Program-made: the position numbers and the translations under genes | Source of the DNA: Oceanobacillus neutriphilus | GTDB taxonomy: Bacteria; Bacillota; Bacilli; Bacillales; Amphibacillaceae | DNA length: 64,000 nucleotides | Assembly (NCBI RefSeq): GCF_014645515.1 | Contig: NZ_BMLW01000008.1 | Coordinates: forward strand, 124,001-188,000 | Direction of reading: 5' to 3' | Part shown: positions 27,527 to 35,933 of the stretch, piece after piece | How positions within the stretch are numbered: the stretch's first letter is position 1 | Layout of the letters: the number at the start of each line of letters is the position of its first letter | The notes under the pieces: generated by a model | The model's input: the letters and a program-made list of their open reading frames with translations, nothing else | What the model was told of the DNA's origin: nothing | The model's database searches: none

Positions 27527-28096
27527 TTGAAGAAGATTGGAATTTTAGGCGGAACATTTAATCCACCCCATATAGGACATTTATGGATTGCTGAAGAAGT
27601 AAGAATAAGAAAACAATTAGATGAGATTTGGTTCATCCCGACACGGACACCGCCTCATAAAGACACCTCGGTGCTTGAAGCATCCCACCGTTTAAGAATG
27701 CTCCGATTGGCGGTGCGCGATAACCCTCATTTTCATGTGAATGCTTTAGAGCTTGAAAGAGAAGGGAAATCGTACACATATGATACAGTAAGGGATTTAA
27801 CTTCAAGTTATCCTGAAGATGATCTTTATTTTATTATTGGCGGAGACATGGTAGAATATTTGCCCAAATGGTACAGGGTAGATGAATTAGTGCATATGGT
27901 TCGTTTTATAGGAGTATCCAGACCAGGTTATACATTAGAGACGGTTTATCCAGTGGAATGTCTGGAGATACATCCACTGGACATTTCCTCTACTTTCATA
28001 AGGAATCGGCTGGAAGACGGCGAGCTTATCCGTTACTTGCTTCCTGATGATGTAATGAATTATATTAAGGAGAATCAGATTTATGGATATAGATAA
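27527..28096 (+). CDS. nadD: Nicotinate-nucleotide adenylyltransferase
   Basis: NadD adenylates nicotinate mononucleotide in NAD synthesis. The 189-residue protein (same length as B. subtilis NadD) has the nucleotidyltransferase motif GGTFNPPHIGH and C-terminal ISSTFIRNRL. The upstream in-frame ATG-like extension to 27461 falls inside a repeat. The TTG at 27527 with AAGGTGA is the likely start. It overlaps yqeK by 14 bp. Confidence 0.96.
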   Translation: MKKIGILGGTFNPPHIGHLWIAEEVRIRKQLDEIWFIPTRTPPHKDTSVLEASHRLRMLRLAVRDNPHFHVNALELEREGKSYTYDTVRDLTSSYPEDDLYFIIGGDMVEYLPKWYRVDELVHMVRFIGVSRPGYTLETVYPVECLEIHPLDISSTFIRNRLEDGELIRYLLPDDVMNYIKENQIYGYR

Positions 28097-28667
28097 CCTT
28101 AAAGCAGATCTGAAAGAAAGGCTGACTGAAGCAAGGTATGAGCATACATTAAGAGTAACAGATACAGCAATAGTTCTGGCAGAGACCTTTCATGAATCAG
28201 TAGAAAAAGCGAAAATTGCTGCCTTATTTCATGATTATTGTAAGTATGATTCTTTAGAGGAAATGAAAAAAATTATTGAAACAAATAGCAAGCTGCCGGA
28301 TTTGCTGCTTTCTTTTCATCATGAGTTATGGCATGGGCCGGTTGCATCTGTTCAGATAGAAGAAAAATATGCTGTTACGGATCAAGAGATAAAAGATGCG
28401 ATTTTCTTTCATACCACAGGAAGAGCAAATATGACAAAGCTGGATAAAATTATTTTTCTTGCTGACTATATAGAGCCGGGAAGAAGCTTCCCCGGATTAG
28501 ATGATGTAAGAGCTGCAGCTAAAACAGATTTAACAAAAGCGTGCTATCAGGCTGCCAGGAATACGGTTCACTTTTTAATGGAGAGGAATCGTACTGTATA
28601 CCCTGACAGTTTTCATGCTTATAATGATTTAAATCAACAAGTTTTTGGAGGAATAATAAATGAATAG
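28083..28667 (+). CDS. yqeK: YqeK, HD-domain symmetrical Ap4A hydrolase
   Basis: The 194-residue HD-domain protein has RYEHTLRV, the HD pair in LFHDYCKYD, HHELWHGP and IIFLADYIEPGR. Homologues in Gram-positive bacteria cleave diadenosine tetraphosphate to two ADP. The start is inside the nadD end and the stop overlaps rsfS by 8 bp. Confidence 0.94.
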   Translation: MDIDNLKADLKERLTEARYEHTLRVTDTAIVLAETFHESVEKAKIAALFHDYCKYDSLEEMKKIIETNSKLPDLLLSFHHELWHGPVASVQIEEKYAVTDQEIKDAIFFHTTGRANMTKLDKIIFLADYIEPGRSFPGLDDVRAAAKTDLTKACYQAARNTVHFLMERNRTVYPDSFHAYNDLNQQVFGGIINE

Positions 28668-29016
28668 TAAAGAATTAATTCAAGTAGTTGCAGAAGCCTG
28701 TGACGATAAAAGAGCAGAAAATATTGTTGCTTTGGATATGCACGAAGTATCTTTAGTTGCTGATTATTTCGTGATTTGTCATGGGAGCAACGAACGGCAG
28801 GTACAAGCAATTGCACGAGCAATAAAGGAAACAGCTGAAGAAAACGGAAAAGATATTAAAAGAATGGAAGGCTTTGAAGAAGCCCGCTGGATTTTAGTAG
28901 ACGTTGGTGACATTGTCTGTCATGTCTTCCATAAGGATGAAAGACATTATTATAATTTAGAAAAATTATGGGGCGATGCTGACCGTGTTGCGCTGAATAT
29001 TACGCAAGAAGGTTAA
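28660..29016 (+). CDS. rsfS: Ribosome silencing factor RsfS
   Basis: The 118-residue DUF143 protein has DMHEVSLVADYFVICHGSNERQVQAIA, EGFEEARWILVDVGDIVCHVF and YYNLEKLWGDA. It binds L14 on the 50S subunit and prevents subunit joining during starvation. GGAGG precedes the ATG within yqeK. Confidence 0.95.
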   Translation: MNSKELIQVVAEACDDKRAENIVALDMHEVSLVADYFVICHGSNERQVQAIARAIKETAEENGKDIKRMEGFEEARWILVDVGDIVCHVFHKDERHYYNLEKLWGDADRVALNITQEG

Positions 29017-29021
29017 CGAAA

Positions 29022-29768
29022 ATGGCATATCATAAAATGGCTGAGGTTTATGACGGGCTGATGGAGAATGTTCCATATGATGATTGGGTGGTCATGATCC
29101 GGCAAATGATAGCTCAGGCAGCCAAACCGATTCAATCAGTTATCGATTTAGGATGTGGAACTGGAGTTATTACCCGGAAGCTTGCTGCAGGAGGATATAC
29201 GATGACAGGGGTAGATCAATCCGTGGAGATGCTTGAGAAAGCCCAAAAGGATTTAGGACCCGTCAGCAGCATCAATTGGTTAGAAGTAGATATTACAGAA
29301 TTGGATGAGCATAAGCAGCAGTATGATATGGCAATCAGCTGTTGTGATGTTATAAATTATGTGACAGACCTTCAGAGTGTAGAGAAAGCATTCAAAAATA
29401 TATATCAGTTATTAGAGAAAGATGGACTATTTTTCTTTGATGTTCATTCTCTCTACACGGTGGAAGACGTCTATATCGGTCAAACATTTTCAGATGTAAC
29501 GGATGAGGCAGCTTACATCTGGGAATGTATCCCTGGTGACGAGGTTGGAGAAATGTACCACAAACTGACCTTTTTCCATCAGGAACAAGGAGATCGATTC
29601 ATTCGTTTTCAGGAAAAACATCATCAGCGGACATTTCCGGTAGAAGTATATAAAAATATTTTAAAAAAAATTGGCTTTGAAAAAATTAAAATTTACGCTG
29701 ATTTTTCATTGAAATCAAACAATTGGAATGAAAAATCAGAAAGAATTTTCTTTTTAGCTGAAAAATAA
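29022..29768 (+). CDS. yqeM: YqeM, class I SAM-dependent methyltransferase
   Basis: The 248-residue methyltransferase has motif I VIDLGCGTGVITRKLA, motif II GVDQSVEMLEKA and the VLEVD-like WLEVDIT. The target is unknown. It ends the yqe cluster; only 102 bp separate it from comEA. B. subtilis has divergent comER here, which is missing. The last bases of the gene fall in the outer arm of the comEA leader inverted repeat. Confidence 0.9.
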   Translation: MAYHKMAEVYDGLMENVPYDDWVVMIRQMIAQAAKPIQSVIDLGCGTGVITRKLAAGGYTMTGVDQSVEMLEKAQKDLGPVSSINWLEVDITELDEHKQQYDMAISCCDVINYVTDLQSVEKAFKNIYQLLEKDGLFFFDVHSLYTVEDVYIGQTFSDVTDEAAYIWECIPGDEVGEMYHKLTFFHQEQGDRFIRFQEKHHQRTFPVEVYKNILKKIGFEKIKIYADFSLKSNNWNEKSERIFFLAEK

Positions 29769-29909
29769 ACGATAAAAGTGGATTTTAATGTGATTGCCAC
29801 TGAAAAGGAGATTACCTTTCTTTGTCGAAGTATCCATTAGCAGTATTTTGACAAAGAAGGAGGTAATACCTTGAATTGGTTTAAGAAAAAAATTCCACTT
29901 TTTATCGTT
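29768..29909 (+). promoter_or_regulatory. Nested inverted repeats over the comEA leader, masking its Shine-Dalgarno
   Basis: The inner stem pairs ATTACCTTTCTTTGTC (29811-29826) with GACAAAGAAGGAGGTAAT (29850-29867): 16 bp with only a 2-nt GG bulge, and the comEA ribosome site AAGGAGGT lies in the right arm. The outer stem pairs AACGATAAAAGTGGA (29768-29782) with TCCACTTTTTATCGTT (29894-29909), 15 bp with one bulge, the right arm being inside comEA. AAAAGTGGATTTT (29774-29786) in the left arm is also a perfect ComK AT-box (AAAA-N5-TTTT). A weaker AT-box lies at 29803-29815. Translational control of comEA is inferred. Confidence 0.6.
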
Positions 29910-30473
29910 ATTGTTGTTGTATTGGTATTTTTTGTGTTTATGAATAAGAAAGAAGCCTCCACCCCGCTATCTGCCTCATTAATTTCTTCTGAACCCGCCG
30001 AACCCGCTGAATCCCCTCTTACAGTAGAAACCATAGAAGAGAAGGAACGAGCTGCAGTGGTTGATATAAAAGGCGAAGTGGTACGGCCGGGAGTATATGA
30101 GATTGAAGAAGGCGACCGCATCCAGGATATTATTGAACGTGCTGAGGGCTTTACGGAAGATGCAGATGTATTTCAAGTGAATTTAGCACAAATTTTACAG
30201 GATGAAATGGTTGTCCTGATTCCAGCCGTCGGTCAAGAAGGGGATACAGCTGATACTTCTGTGGGGGAGCAGACCAATAATAAAGTAAAAATAAATTCTG
30301 CAACAAGCGAAGAATTGACACAGCTGCCAGGAATCGGACCTGCCAAAGCAGAAGCAATTATTGCTCACCGGGATAACCATGGTCAGTTTCAAAAAGCCGA
30401 GGATTTATTAGATATTTCCGGTATTGGAGAAAAAACACTGGAGACGCTTATAGAGCATATCCAGGTACCCTAG
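29871..30473 (+). CDS. comEA: Competence DNA receptor ComEA
   Basis: ComEA binds incoming double-stranded DNA at the membrane and passes it to ComEC. The 200-residue protein has one N-terminal membrane helix (about 8-24), a flexible E/A/P-rich linker, an SLBB-like domain (AAVVDIKGEVVRPGVYEIEEGDRIQDII), and two helix-hairpin-helix motifs (INSATSEELTQLPGIGPAKAEAI and DLLDISGIGEKTLETL). The start is TTG at 29871 after GAAGGAGGT, and that site is buried in a predicted hairpin. It begins the comEA-comEB-comEC locus. Confidence 0.95.
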   Translation: MNWFKKKIPLFIVIVVVLVFFVFMNKKEASTPLSASLISSEPAEPAESPLTVETIEEKERAAVVDIKGEVVRPGVYEIEEGDRIQDIIERAEGFTEDADVFQVNLAQILQDEMVVLIPAVGQEGDTADTSVGEQTNNKVKINSATSEELTQLPGIGPAKAEAIIAHRDNHGQFQKAEDLLDISGIGEKTLETLIEHIQVP

Positions 30474-30566
30474 ATGGAACCAATGTTATATTTGATAGAA
30501 GAATATTTCTTTATAAATGGAATCGTATAACTCTTGTAATACAAAACAGAGAAAGAGGTAATAATC

Positions 30567-31145
30567 ATGGAGAGAATTGCTTGGGATCAGTATTTTATGG
30601 CTCAAAGCCAACTGTTAGCTTTAAGAAGTACATGTACCCGCTTAATGGTCGGGGCTACAATTGTTCGGGATAAACGCATTATTGCCGGCGGTTATAACGG
30701 CAGTGTTTCCGGTGATGTTCATTGTATAGATGAGGGATGTTATGTCATTGACGGTCACTGTGTACGCACTGTACATGCGGAAGCTAATGCGCTTCTTCAA
30801 TGTGCAAAATTTGGTGTGCCTACGGATGGTGCAGATGTCTATGTAACACATTTTCCTTGTCTACAGTGTACAAAGCAACTTATTCAAAGTGGAATTAAAA
30901 ATTTATTTTATGCAGAAGATTATAAGAACCATCCTTATGCAATCCAGTTATTTGAAGAAGCTGGTGTGAAAACACAAAAAGTGCCATTAGTTGATGCCAT
31001 GGTTGACACGAATTTTATGGAAAAGAATGCTTTTGTTTACAAACTTATGGAAAAGTTAGATTCATTAGACTTGAGCTCATCGGAAAAAGCGAAAATCCAA
31101 GCCGATGCGGACAGACTTTTTTTTAATGAAAGCAAAACACATTGA
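30567..31145 (+). CDS. comEB: ComEB, dCMP deaminase family
   Basis: The 192-residue zinc deaminase has HAEANALLQC and PCLQCTKQLIQ, the cytidine/deoxycytidylate deaminase signature, near residues 70-105. In B. subtilis ComEB is dCMP deaminase, supplying dUMP; it is not essential for DNA uptake but is always in this operon. GAGGTAAT precedes the ATG. It overlaps comEC by 4 bp. Confidence 0.94.
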   Translation: MERIAWDQYFMAQSQLLALRSTCTRLMVGATIVRDKRIIAGGYNGSVSGDVHCIDEGCYVIDGHCVRTVHAEANALLQCAKFGVPTDGADVYVTHFPCLQCTKQLIQSGIKNLFYAEDYKNHPYAIQLFEEAGVKTQKVPLVDAMVDTNFMEKNAFVYKLMEKLDSLDLSSSEKAKIQADADRLFFNESKTH

Positions 31146-33433
31146 GAGGTTATTGGCATTTCCCTGCTATTGCAGGGGTAATCGCCATTTTATATCAATT
31201 GCTGGATATAAAATGGCTTCTCCTTCTTTTCATAGCGTGGTTCTTATGGCTGAAGCTCCTGAAAAAACTTGATATCAGTGTATGGCTGATTACCGTATGC
31301 AGCTTTATCGTCTTTAATTATATTATTCCTGTGATCCCGCAAGCACCCTTTGAAGAAAGCTCTGTAGAAGCAGAGGTTACCGGGAAAATTGAAGGAGAGG
31401 TAAAGCTCAGCTCCAAACAAATACAATTCACTCTTAATCCGCCAAGTAGTTCCTCTAACCTTCTAGTCACTTATTTTCCCGAAAAAAATGAAGATTTTCG
31501 CGATATTCCTCTAAAGCATTCGCTATTTCACGGATCACAATGTACCATTCGTGAAAGTATTGAAATCCCTCCTTCAAGCACTAACCCTGCTCAATTTGAT
31601 TTTCGTCAATTCCTCCTGCAAAAACAAATTACCCACCAGGCAGTTTTAAAGGATTTTAATCATATTGTTTGTACTCCAGAAAGTGGCATACTTCCTTTAT
31701 TATATAAACTGAGAACAGATTTGCTGAATAAAATGGAATATAGATCGAGTAATTATAGTGCTCCGTGGATTAATGCAATTGTTTTTGGAGATGCTTCTGG
31801 AATAGAGGAATCAGTAACAGAGCTGTTTCAGCGGTTTGGATTATCGCACATTATTGCTATTTCAGGTACACATGTAACATTAGTAATTGCTTTTATATAT
31901 TTGATTCTTGTAAAAGGAAATATAATTACAAAAGAGAAAACACATCTATTCTTACTTATTTTCCTTCCTATGTACTCTATACTGGCGGGAGCTAATCCGC
32001 CTGTGCTTCGTGCGGCTTCCATGATGGTAGTGGTGCTGATACTTCAGAAATACAGGTGGAAACTTCCGTATTCTGATTTATTTTCTATCATTTTTATGAT
32101 TTTTATTCTTTGGGAACCTTATATTATTTATAATGTGGGCTTTCAGTTTTCTTTTTCAGTAACCTTTGCAATTCTCCTGTCTCAGGCATGGATCCGAAAA
32201 ACAAAATCTCCAGTGTGGAATATCTTCCAAGTGAGTTTTGTTGCGCAGATGGCAATTCTTCCGCTGCAGATTTATTATTTCAATATCTTCCATCCGCTGT
32301 CTATTTTAATGAATTTAGCAGTCATCCCTTATTTTACCTTCTTCGTCATTCCACTTATGTACACATTTGTACTTATTCATTTTTTACCTGGTAACCTTTT
32401 GTCTATCGCAGATCGGAGCTTTGCATTCATCCATGATAAAGTTCTGATATTTATGGAAGCAATTGATGATATATTATTCCCCCCTATTTATCTAGATCAA
32501 TTATCTATATGGAGTGTTGCCATTTATTTCACTTGCTTTTTGCTGTTTATGAAATATTTAGAACATAAACAGCAAAAACGGGCATGGATAGCTGGAATTA
32601 TTTTTATAATGTCTATTTTAATAACTGCAGGCAAGCCTTATTTTCAGGAGGAAGGTATCGTAACGATGTTTGATATGGGGCAGGGAGATGCCATACTGGT
32701 GGAGGCGGCCAGGAGAGAAGCTGTTATTATGATTGATGCCGGAGCTGCTTTTCATTTTGAAGATATGGAACCGACGAGGGGAGTGTACAAAAATATTATT
32801 CGGGCCTATTTCCATCAACGCGGAATTAAGGAGCTTGATGCAATTATTGTTACGCATGATGACGTAGATCACTTTGGGAGTATCCGCTATATTTTAGAAG
32901 AGGTTAAAGTCAAAGAATTAATAGTAAGCCCCTATTTTGATGAGGAGCTGTTAAAAGAATTTCAAGAGGTGCAGCCTGATTTATATATAACGCAGGCAGA
33001 AGCAGGAGATTTTCTGAACTTTAATGATTCTTTGTCTTTTCAGGTTTTAACGCCTGATACAGATGCTGGAAATTCAAATGATAATTCAATTGTACTTTAT
33101 GCAAACCTTGGCTTGAAATGGTTATTTACAGGTGATATCAGTAAGGAAATAGAAGAAAAAATAACACGTAATTATCCGGAACTGAAGATTGATATTTTAA
33201 AGGTTGCACACCATGGCAGTAAAACCTCCACAGGAGAATCATTTATAGAAGCTGTTCAGCCGCATACAGCTCTAATTTCAGCAGGGAGGAATAATCGATT
33301 TAATCATCCGAATGAAGAGGTGCTGGAGGTTTTGGAGGATAATCAGGTACATGTTTACCGGACAGATGAACAAGGGGCAATTCAATTTTTTTATACAGAT
33401 GAAGGAGGAACCTTTTCAACCTTTTTACCATAA
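31142..33433 (+). CDS. comEC: Competence DNA channel ComEC
   Basis: ComEC forms the inner-membrane channel for single-stranded DNA. The 763-residue protein has N-terminal helices, an OB-like region, the competence domain with FGLSHIIAISGTHVTLVIAFIYL and further helices. Its C-terminal metallo-beta-lactamase-like domain (FDMGQGDAILVEA, VTHDDVDHFGS, LFTGDISKEIE, KVAHHGSKTS) is proposed to degrade the non-transported strand. The start is TTG at 31142, overlapping comEB. The catalytic HxDxDH-type motif is present as THDDVDH. Length fits B. subtilis ComEC (776). Confidence 0.96.
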   Translation: MRGYWHFPAIAGVIAILYQLLDIKWLLLLFIAWFLWLKLLKKLDISVWLITVCSFIVFNYIIPVIPQAPFEESSVEAEVTGKIEGEVKLSSKQIQFTLNPPSSSSNLLVTYFPEKNEDFRDIPLKHSLFHGSQCTIRESIEIPPSSTNPAQFDFRQFLLQKQITHQAVLKDFNHIVCTPESGILPLLYKLRTDLLNKMEYRSSNYSAPWINAIVFGDASGIEESVTELFQRFGLSHIIAISGTHVTLVIAFIYLILVKGNIITKEKTHLFLLIFLPMYSILAGANPPVLRAASMMVVVLILQKYRWKLPYSDLFSIIFMIFILWEPYIIYNVGFQFSFSVTFAILLSQAWIRKTKSPVWNIFQVSFVAQMAILPLQIYYFNIFHPLSILMNLAVIPYFTFFVIPLMYTFVLIHFLPGNLLSIADRSFAFIHDKVLIFMEAIDDILFPPIYLDQLSIWSVAIYFTCFLLFMKYLEHKQQKRAWIAGIIFIMSILITAGKPYFQEEGIVTMFDMGQGDAILVEAARREAVIMIDAGAAFHFEDMEPTRGVYKNIIRAYFHQRGIKELDAIIVTHDDVDHFGSIRYILEEVKVKELIVSPYFDEELLKEFQEVQPDLYITQAEAGDFLNFNDSLSFQVLTPDTDAGNSNDNSIVLYANLGLKWLFTGDISKEIEEKITRNYPELKIDILKVAHHGSKTSTGESFIEAVQPHTALISAGRNNRFNHPNEEVLEVLEDNQVHVYRTDEQGAIQFFYTDEGGTFSTFLP

Positions 33434-33463
33434 AATAAAATGAGAAAATAGAGATAGTATAAA

Positions 33464-33626
33464 TCACTCAACTTTCGCACCTTAAAAAATAACTTGCTTA
33501 TCATTGAGGCATGTGTTGATCATTCCTTCCACCTATCTCTCGACAAAGCATAAACTCTAGCTGGAAAGAAGGTAATATGTGTGGCCGCCTCCGCTAGAAA
33601 GGGTGTTCTATACTGTTTAATACAAC
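33464..33626 (-). repeat. Long intergenic repeat, copy R1 (inverted relative to R2)
   Basis: Read on the minus strand this 163-bp stretch matches 40825-41108: GTTGTATTAAAC, CTAGCGGAGGC, then about 120 bp of near identity from CACACATATTACC to AAAGTTGAGTGA. R1 lacks the roughly 120-bp palindromic insert present in R2. It lies just after comEC and may serve as its 3' end; no better comEC terminator is seen. Confidence 0.8.
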
Positions 33627-33676
33627 AAAAAAGAAGAGATGTAATCCCTTCCTTTTTGACCTTTTATCTCTTTTAT

Positions 33677-33811
33677 TTATCGGCCAATCACGCTGATGGT
33701 AACACCAACCGCAAAAATAATAAAGAAAAAGAGAAATGAAAAGGTAAATCCTTTAATGGAGTCTACTACGTCGCTTCCTTTATACTGCGGATCTTTTTCG
33801 AATTCGTTCAA
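33677..33811 (-). CDS. yqzM: YqzM-like small membrane protein
   Basis: A 44-codon gene is read from TTG 33811 behind GGAGGGGT. The product starts MNEFEKDPQYKGSDVVDSIK and continues with one hydrophobic helix (FTFSFLFFFIIFAVGVTISVIG). B. subtilis yqzM is a 44-codon gene at the same place, between comEC and holA on the opposite strand. The function is unknown. Confidence 0.8.
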   Translation of the reverse strand: MNEFEKDPQYKGSDVVDSIKGFTFSFLFFFIIFAVGVTISVIGR

Positions 33812-34202
33812 GACATACCCCTCCTATACTCACAATTATAGTATAAATCATACACATAAAAAAATCCACATTATTTAAAGGATTCCAGACTAATGCGGTA
33901 TCAGCCATTTTTAGCAACAGTTGTCATCTATACTTTTTGCCTGTAAGCACAAATTATATATAAGAGGATGAATACGCACTATAAGCAAATATCGTTTTTA
34001 AAATTTGTTTCTAGAGCAGATTTTAAGACGTTTAATATAGATGCTTCATAAGGGAGAATGCAAAATACTTGCGTTTCTTCCTTTATTTTTTTGTTGCGTT
34101 TATGCGTGCTTCCTTATAGGATAAAAAGAGATGAATTTATTGATTGCATAGATATCACAAATTGTGAAATGAAATTTTGTTTAGATGGGAAGCGTAATAT
34201 TC
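33812..34202. other. Intergenic stretch before holA
   Basis: No gene is seen. An imperfect long hairpin spans about 34046-34118 (ATAAGG...CCTTAT arms with a T-rich interior). I could not assign a promoter for holA. Confidence 0.3.
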
Positions 34203-35207
34203 ATGATGGATCAGATCACGAAAATAAAAAGTAATCAAATTCAGCCGGTTTACTTTGCTTTTGGAACGGAATCGTTTTTTCAGGAGCAACTAAAAAATCG
34301 GCTGATAAAAACAGTATTAGATGGAGATAAGACGAATTTATCCCTGTATGATTTAGAGGAGACATCCATACAAGAGGTTTTAGCAGATGCTGAAACCTTC
34401 CCGTTTTTCGGTGAGCGCAAATTAATATTTGCCAGCAATGCTTCTTTTGTTAAAACAAAGCCCGATAAAGCGCCGTTTGAGCATAATTTAACATATCTGC
34501 AGGAATATTTGGAAAACCCGCCTGAGTACTCTGTTTTGCTTATTATAGCACCGTATGAAAAATTGGATGAGCGTAAAAAAGTAACCAAACAATTAAAAAA
34601 ACTGGCTTATTCCGTTGATTGTCAATCTGTTAAAGAAAAAGATGCAAGAACGTGGATTCAAAGTCTGGTGAAATCATATGGAATACATATTGATCAGGAG
34701 GCAATGGAAATATTGGAAGCAGAGGTTTCTAATAACATTCAGCTTCTGCAGAGTGAAATTGAGAAGCTGGCTCTTTTTGTTGGAGAGAATGGTACGGTTA
34801 CCAAAGAAATTGCACAACGACTAGTATCGCATACTCCAACTACAACATCTATTGCACTTGTTGATGCTGTTATGAAAGGGAGTATTCAGGAAGCCATTCA
34901 AATTTACCAGGATTTAGAGAAAATGAATGAAGATCCGATTGCAATGATCGGTTTACTCGCCTATCAATTTCGGATGATTTTAAGGGTGAAGCAATTAAAG
35001 AAGAAAGGTTATTCCCAGTTTCAAATTCAGAAGAATATTGGTGCACATCCATATGTCATTAAGGTAGCTATGGCAAGAGAGGCGAGATTATCAGAAGAGC
35101 GCTTGTCTTATATTATTTGTCAGCTTGCAGATGCGGATGCCAAAATGAAACAGGGGCTGATGGAAAAAGGGCTGGCGTTTGAGCTGCTGTTAATGGATTT
35201 AGTGTAG
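34203..35207 (+). CDS. holA: DNA polymerase III subunit delta
   Basis: The delta subunit opens the beta clamp during loading. The 334-residue protein has the family N-terminus QPVYFAFGTESFFQEQL, AAA+-like strand ERKLIFASNASFVK and C-terminal helical domain with KQGLMEKGLAFELLLMDL. The start is uncertain: ATG 34203 gives the family-like MMDQITKIKSNQIQPVY; ATG 34185 adds six residues. Neither has a strong ribosome site. It lies between yqzM and rpsT as in B. subtilis. Confidence 0.92.
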   Translation: MMDQITKIKSNQIQPVYFAFGTESFFQEQLKNRLIKTVLDGDKTNLSLYDLEETSIQEVLADAETFPFFGERKLIFASNASFVKTKPDKAPFEHNLTYLQEYLENPPEYSVLLIIAPYEKLDERKKVTKQLKKLAYSVDCQSVKEKDARTWIQSLVKSYGIHIDQEAMEILEAEVSNNIQLLQSEIEKLALFVGENGTVTKEIAQRLVSHTPTTTSIALVDAVMKGSIQEAIQIYQDLEKMNEDPIAMIGLLAYQFRMILRVKQLKKKGYSQFQIQKNIGAHPYVIKVAMAREARLSEERLSYIICQLADADAKMKQGLMEKGLAFELLLMDLV

Positions 35208-35264
35208 GCAGCTGAAGGTATTAGATAATCATAGTATACAATTTCTATAAAACAGTAAAAAAAT

Positions 35265-35310
35265 AAAAGGTGAAGTATCTGCGGGAATATCCGGGATTAC
35301 TTCACCTTTT
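35265..35310. terminator. Bidirectional terminator between holA and rpsT
   Basis: A 13-bp perfect stem AAAAGGTGAAGTA / TACTTCACCTTTT is flanked by A- and T-rich tracts on both sides, suiting the convergent genes. Confidence 0.85.
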
Positions 35311-35318
35311 ATTTATTA

Positions 35319-35576
35319 TTATGCGTTAACTTTTTTAGCTAAACGAGCTTTTTGGCGATTTGCAGCATTTTTGTGGATAATCCCTTTTTGAGCTGCTTTA
35401 TCGATATGCTTGCTAGCAGTTTGGTATGCTGCTTTTGCATTATCAGTATCGTTTGCTTCAACAAGTTGTTCTACACGTTTAATCTCTGTACGCATAGCAG
35501 AAAGCTGTGAGACGTTATTAGTACGTTTCTTTTGGTTAACTTCTACGCGTTTAATTGCAGATTTGATATTTGCCAT
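35319..35576 (-). CDS. rpsT: 30S ribosomal protein S20
   Basis: The 85-residue basic protein reads MANIKSAIKRVEVNQKKRTN, with the helical repeat and C-terminal KGIIHKNAANRQKARLAKKV typical of S20. It binds 16S rRNA early in assembly. AGGAGGTG precedes the ATG. It is convergent with holA and divergent from gpr, as in B. subtilis. Confidence 0.98.
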   Translation of the reverse strand: MANIKSAIKRVEVNQKKRTNNVSQLSAMRTEIKRVEQLVEANDTDNAKAAYQTASKHIDKAAQKGIIHKNAANRQKARLAKKVNA

Positions 35577-35616
35577 GTTAATTCACCTCCTAAAAAGTGT
35601 ACGATTTAAAAAAACA

Positions 35617-35645
35617 TGTTTAAGTATGCTTTAATCAGTTGTCAA
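35617..35645 (-). promoter_or_regulatory. Candidate rpsT promoter
   Basis: On the minus strand a perfect TTGACA (35640-35645) is 17 bp from TAAACA (35617-35622), about 45 bp before the start codon. Confidence 0.5.
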
Positions 35646-35724
35646 TTTTTATCCGTACGACAAGATGTATTTTACCAAAGCTACCCCATCTTTTCAATAG
35701 AATTGTTACTTAATCAACAAATTG

Positions 35725-35753
35725 GTATGAAATAATTAAAGGCGTACATGCTA
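35725..35753 (+). promoter_or_regulatory. Candidate sigma-F/sigma-G promoter for gpr
   Basis: GTATG (35725-35729), a 17-bp spacer and CATGCTA (35747-35753) fit the forespore consensus GHATR-N17/18-CATNHTA. It is 180 bp upstream of gpr, so the leader would be long. The rest of the 357-bp rpsT-gpr gap shows no gene. Confidence 0.4.
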
Positions 35754-35933
35754 AGAATGTAAAAATACAGGAGTTTATCATGGTATAAATGTTTATGATT
35801 TTCACCGGCTGATAAGAGGATAGATGAATGTATCACGGTGCAAATCTATTGAGATGGGACGAGTGTTCGCAATTTCAGTCCTATAATATTTTATTTATGC
35901 TAATAGTACGCATTGAAAAAGGTGGATGAGGTT

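Noticed and set aside
33696..33878. 60-codon plus-strand frame
   Set aside because: It is antisense to the better supported yqzM gene, which has a ribosome site and conserved position.
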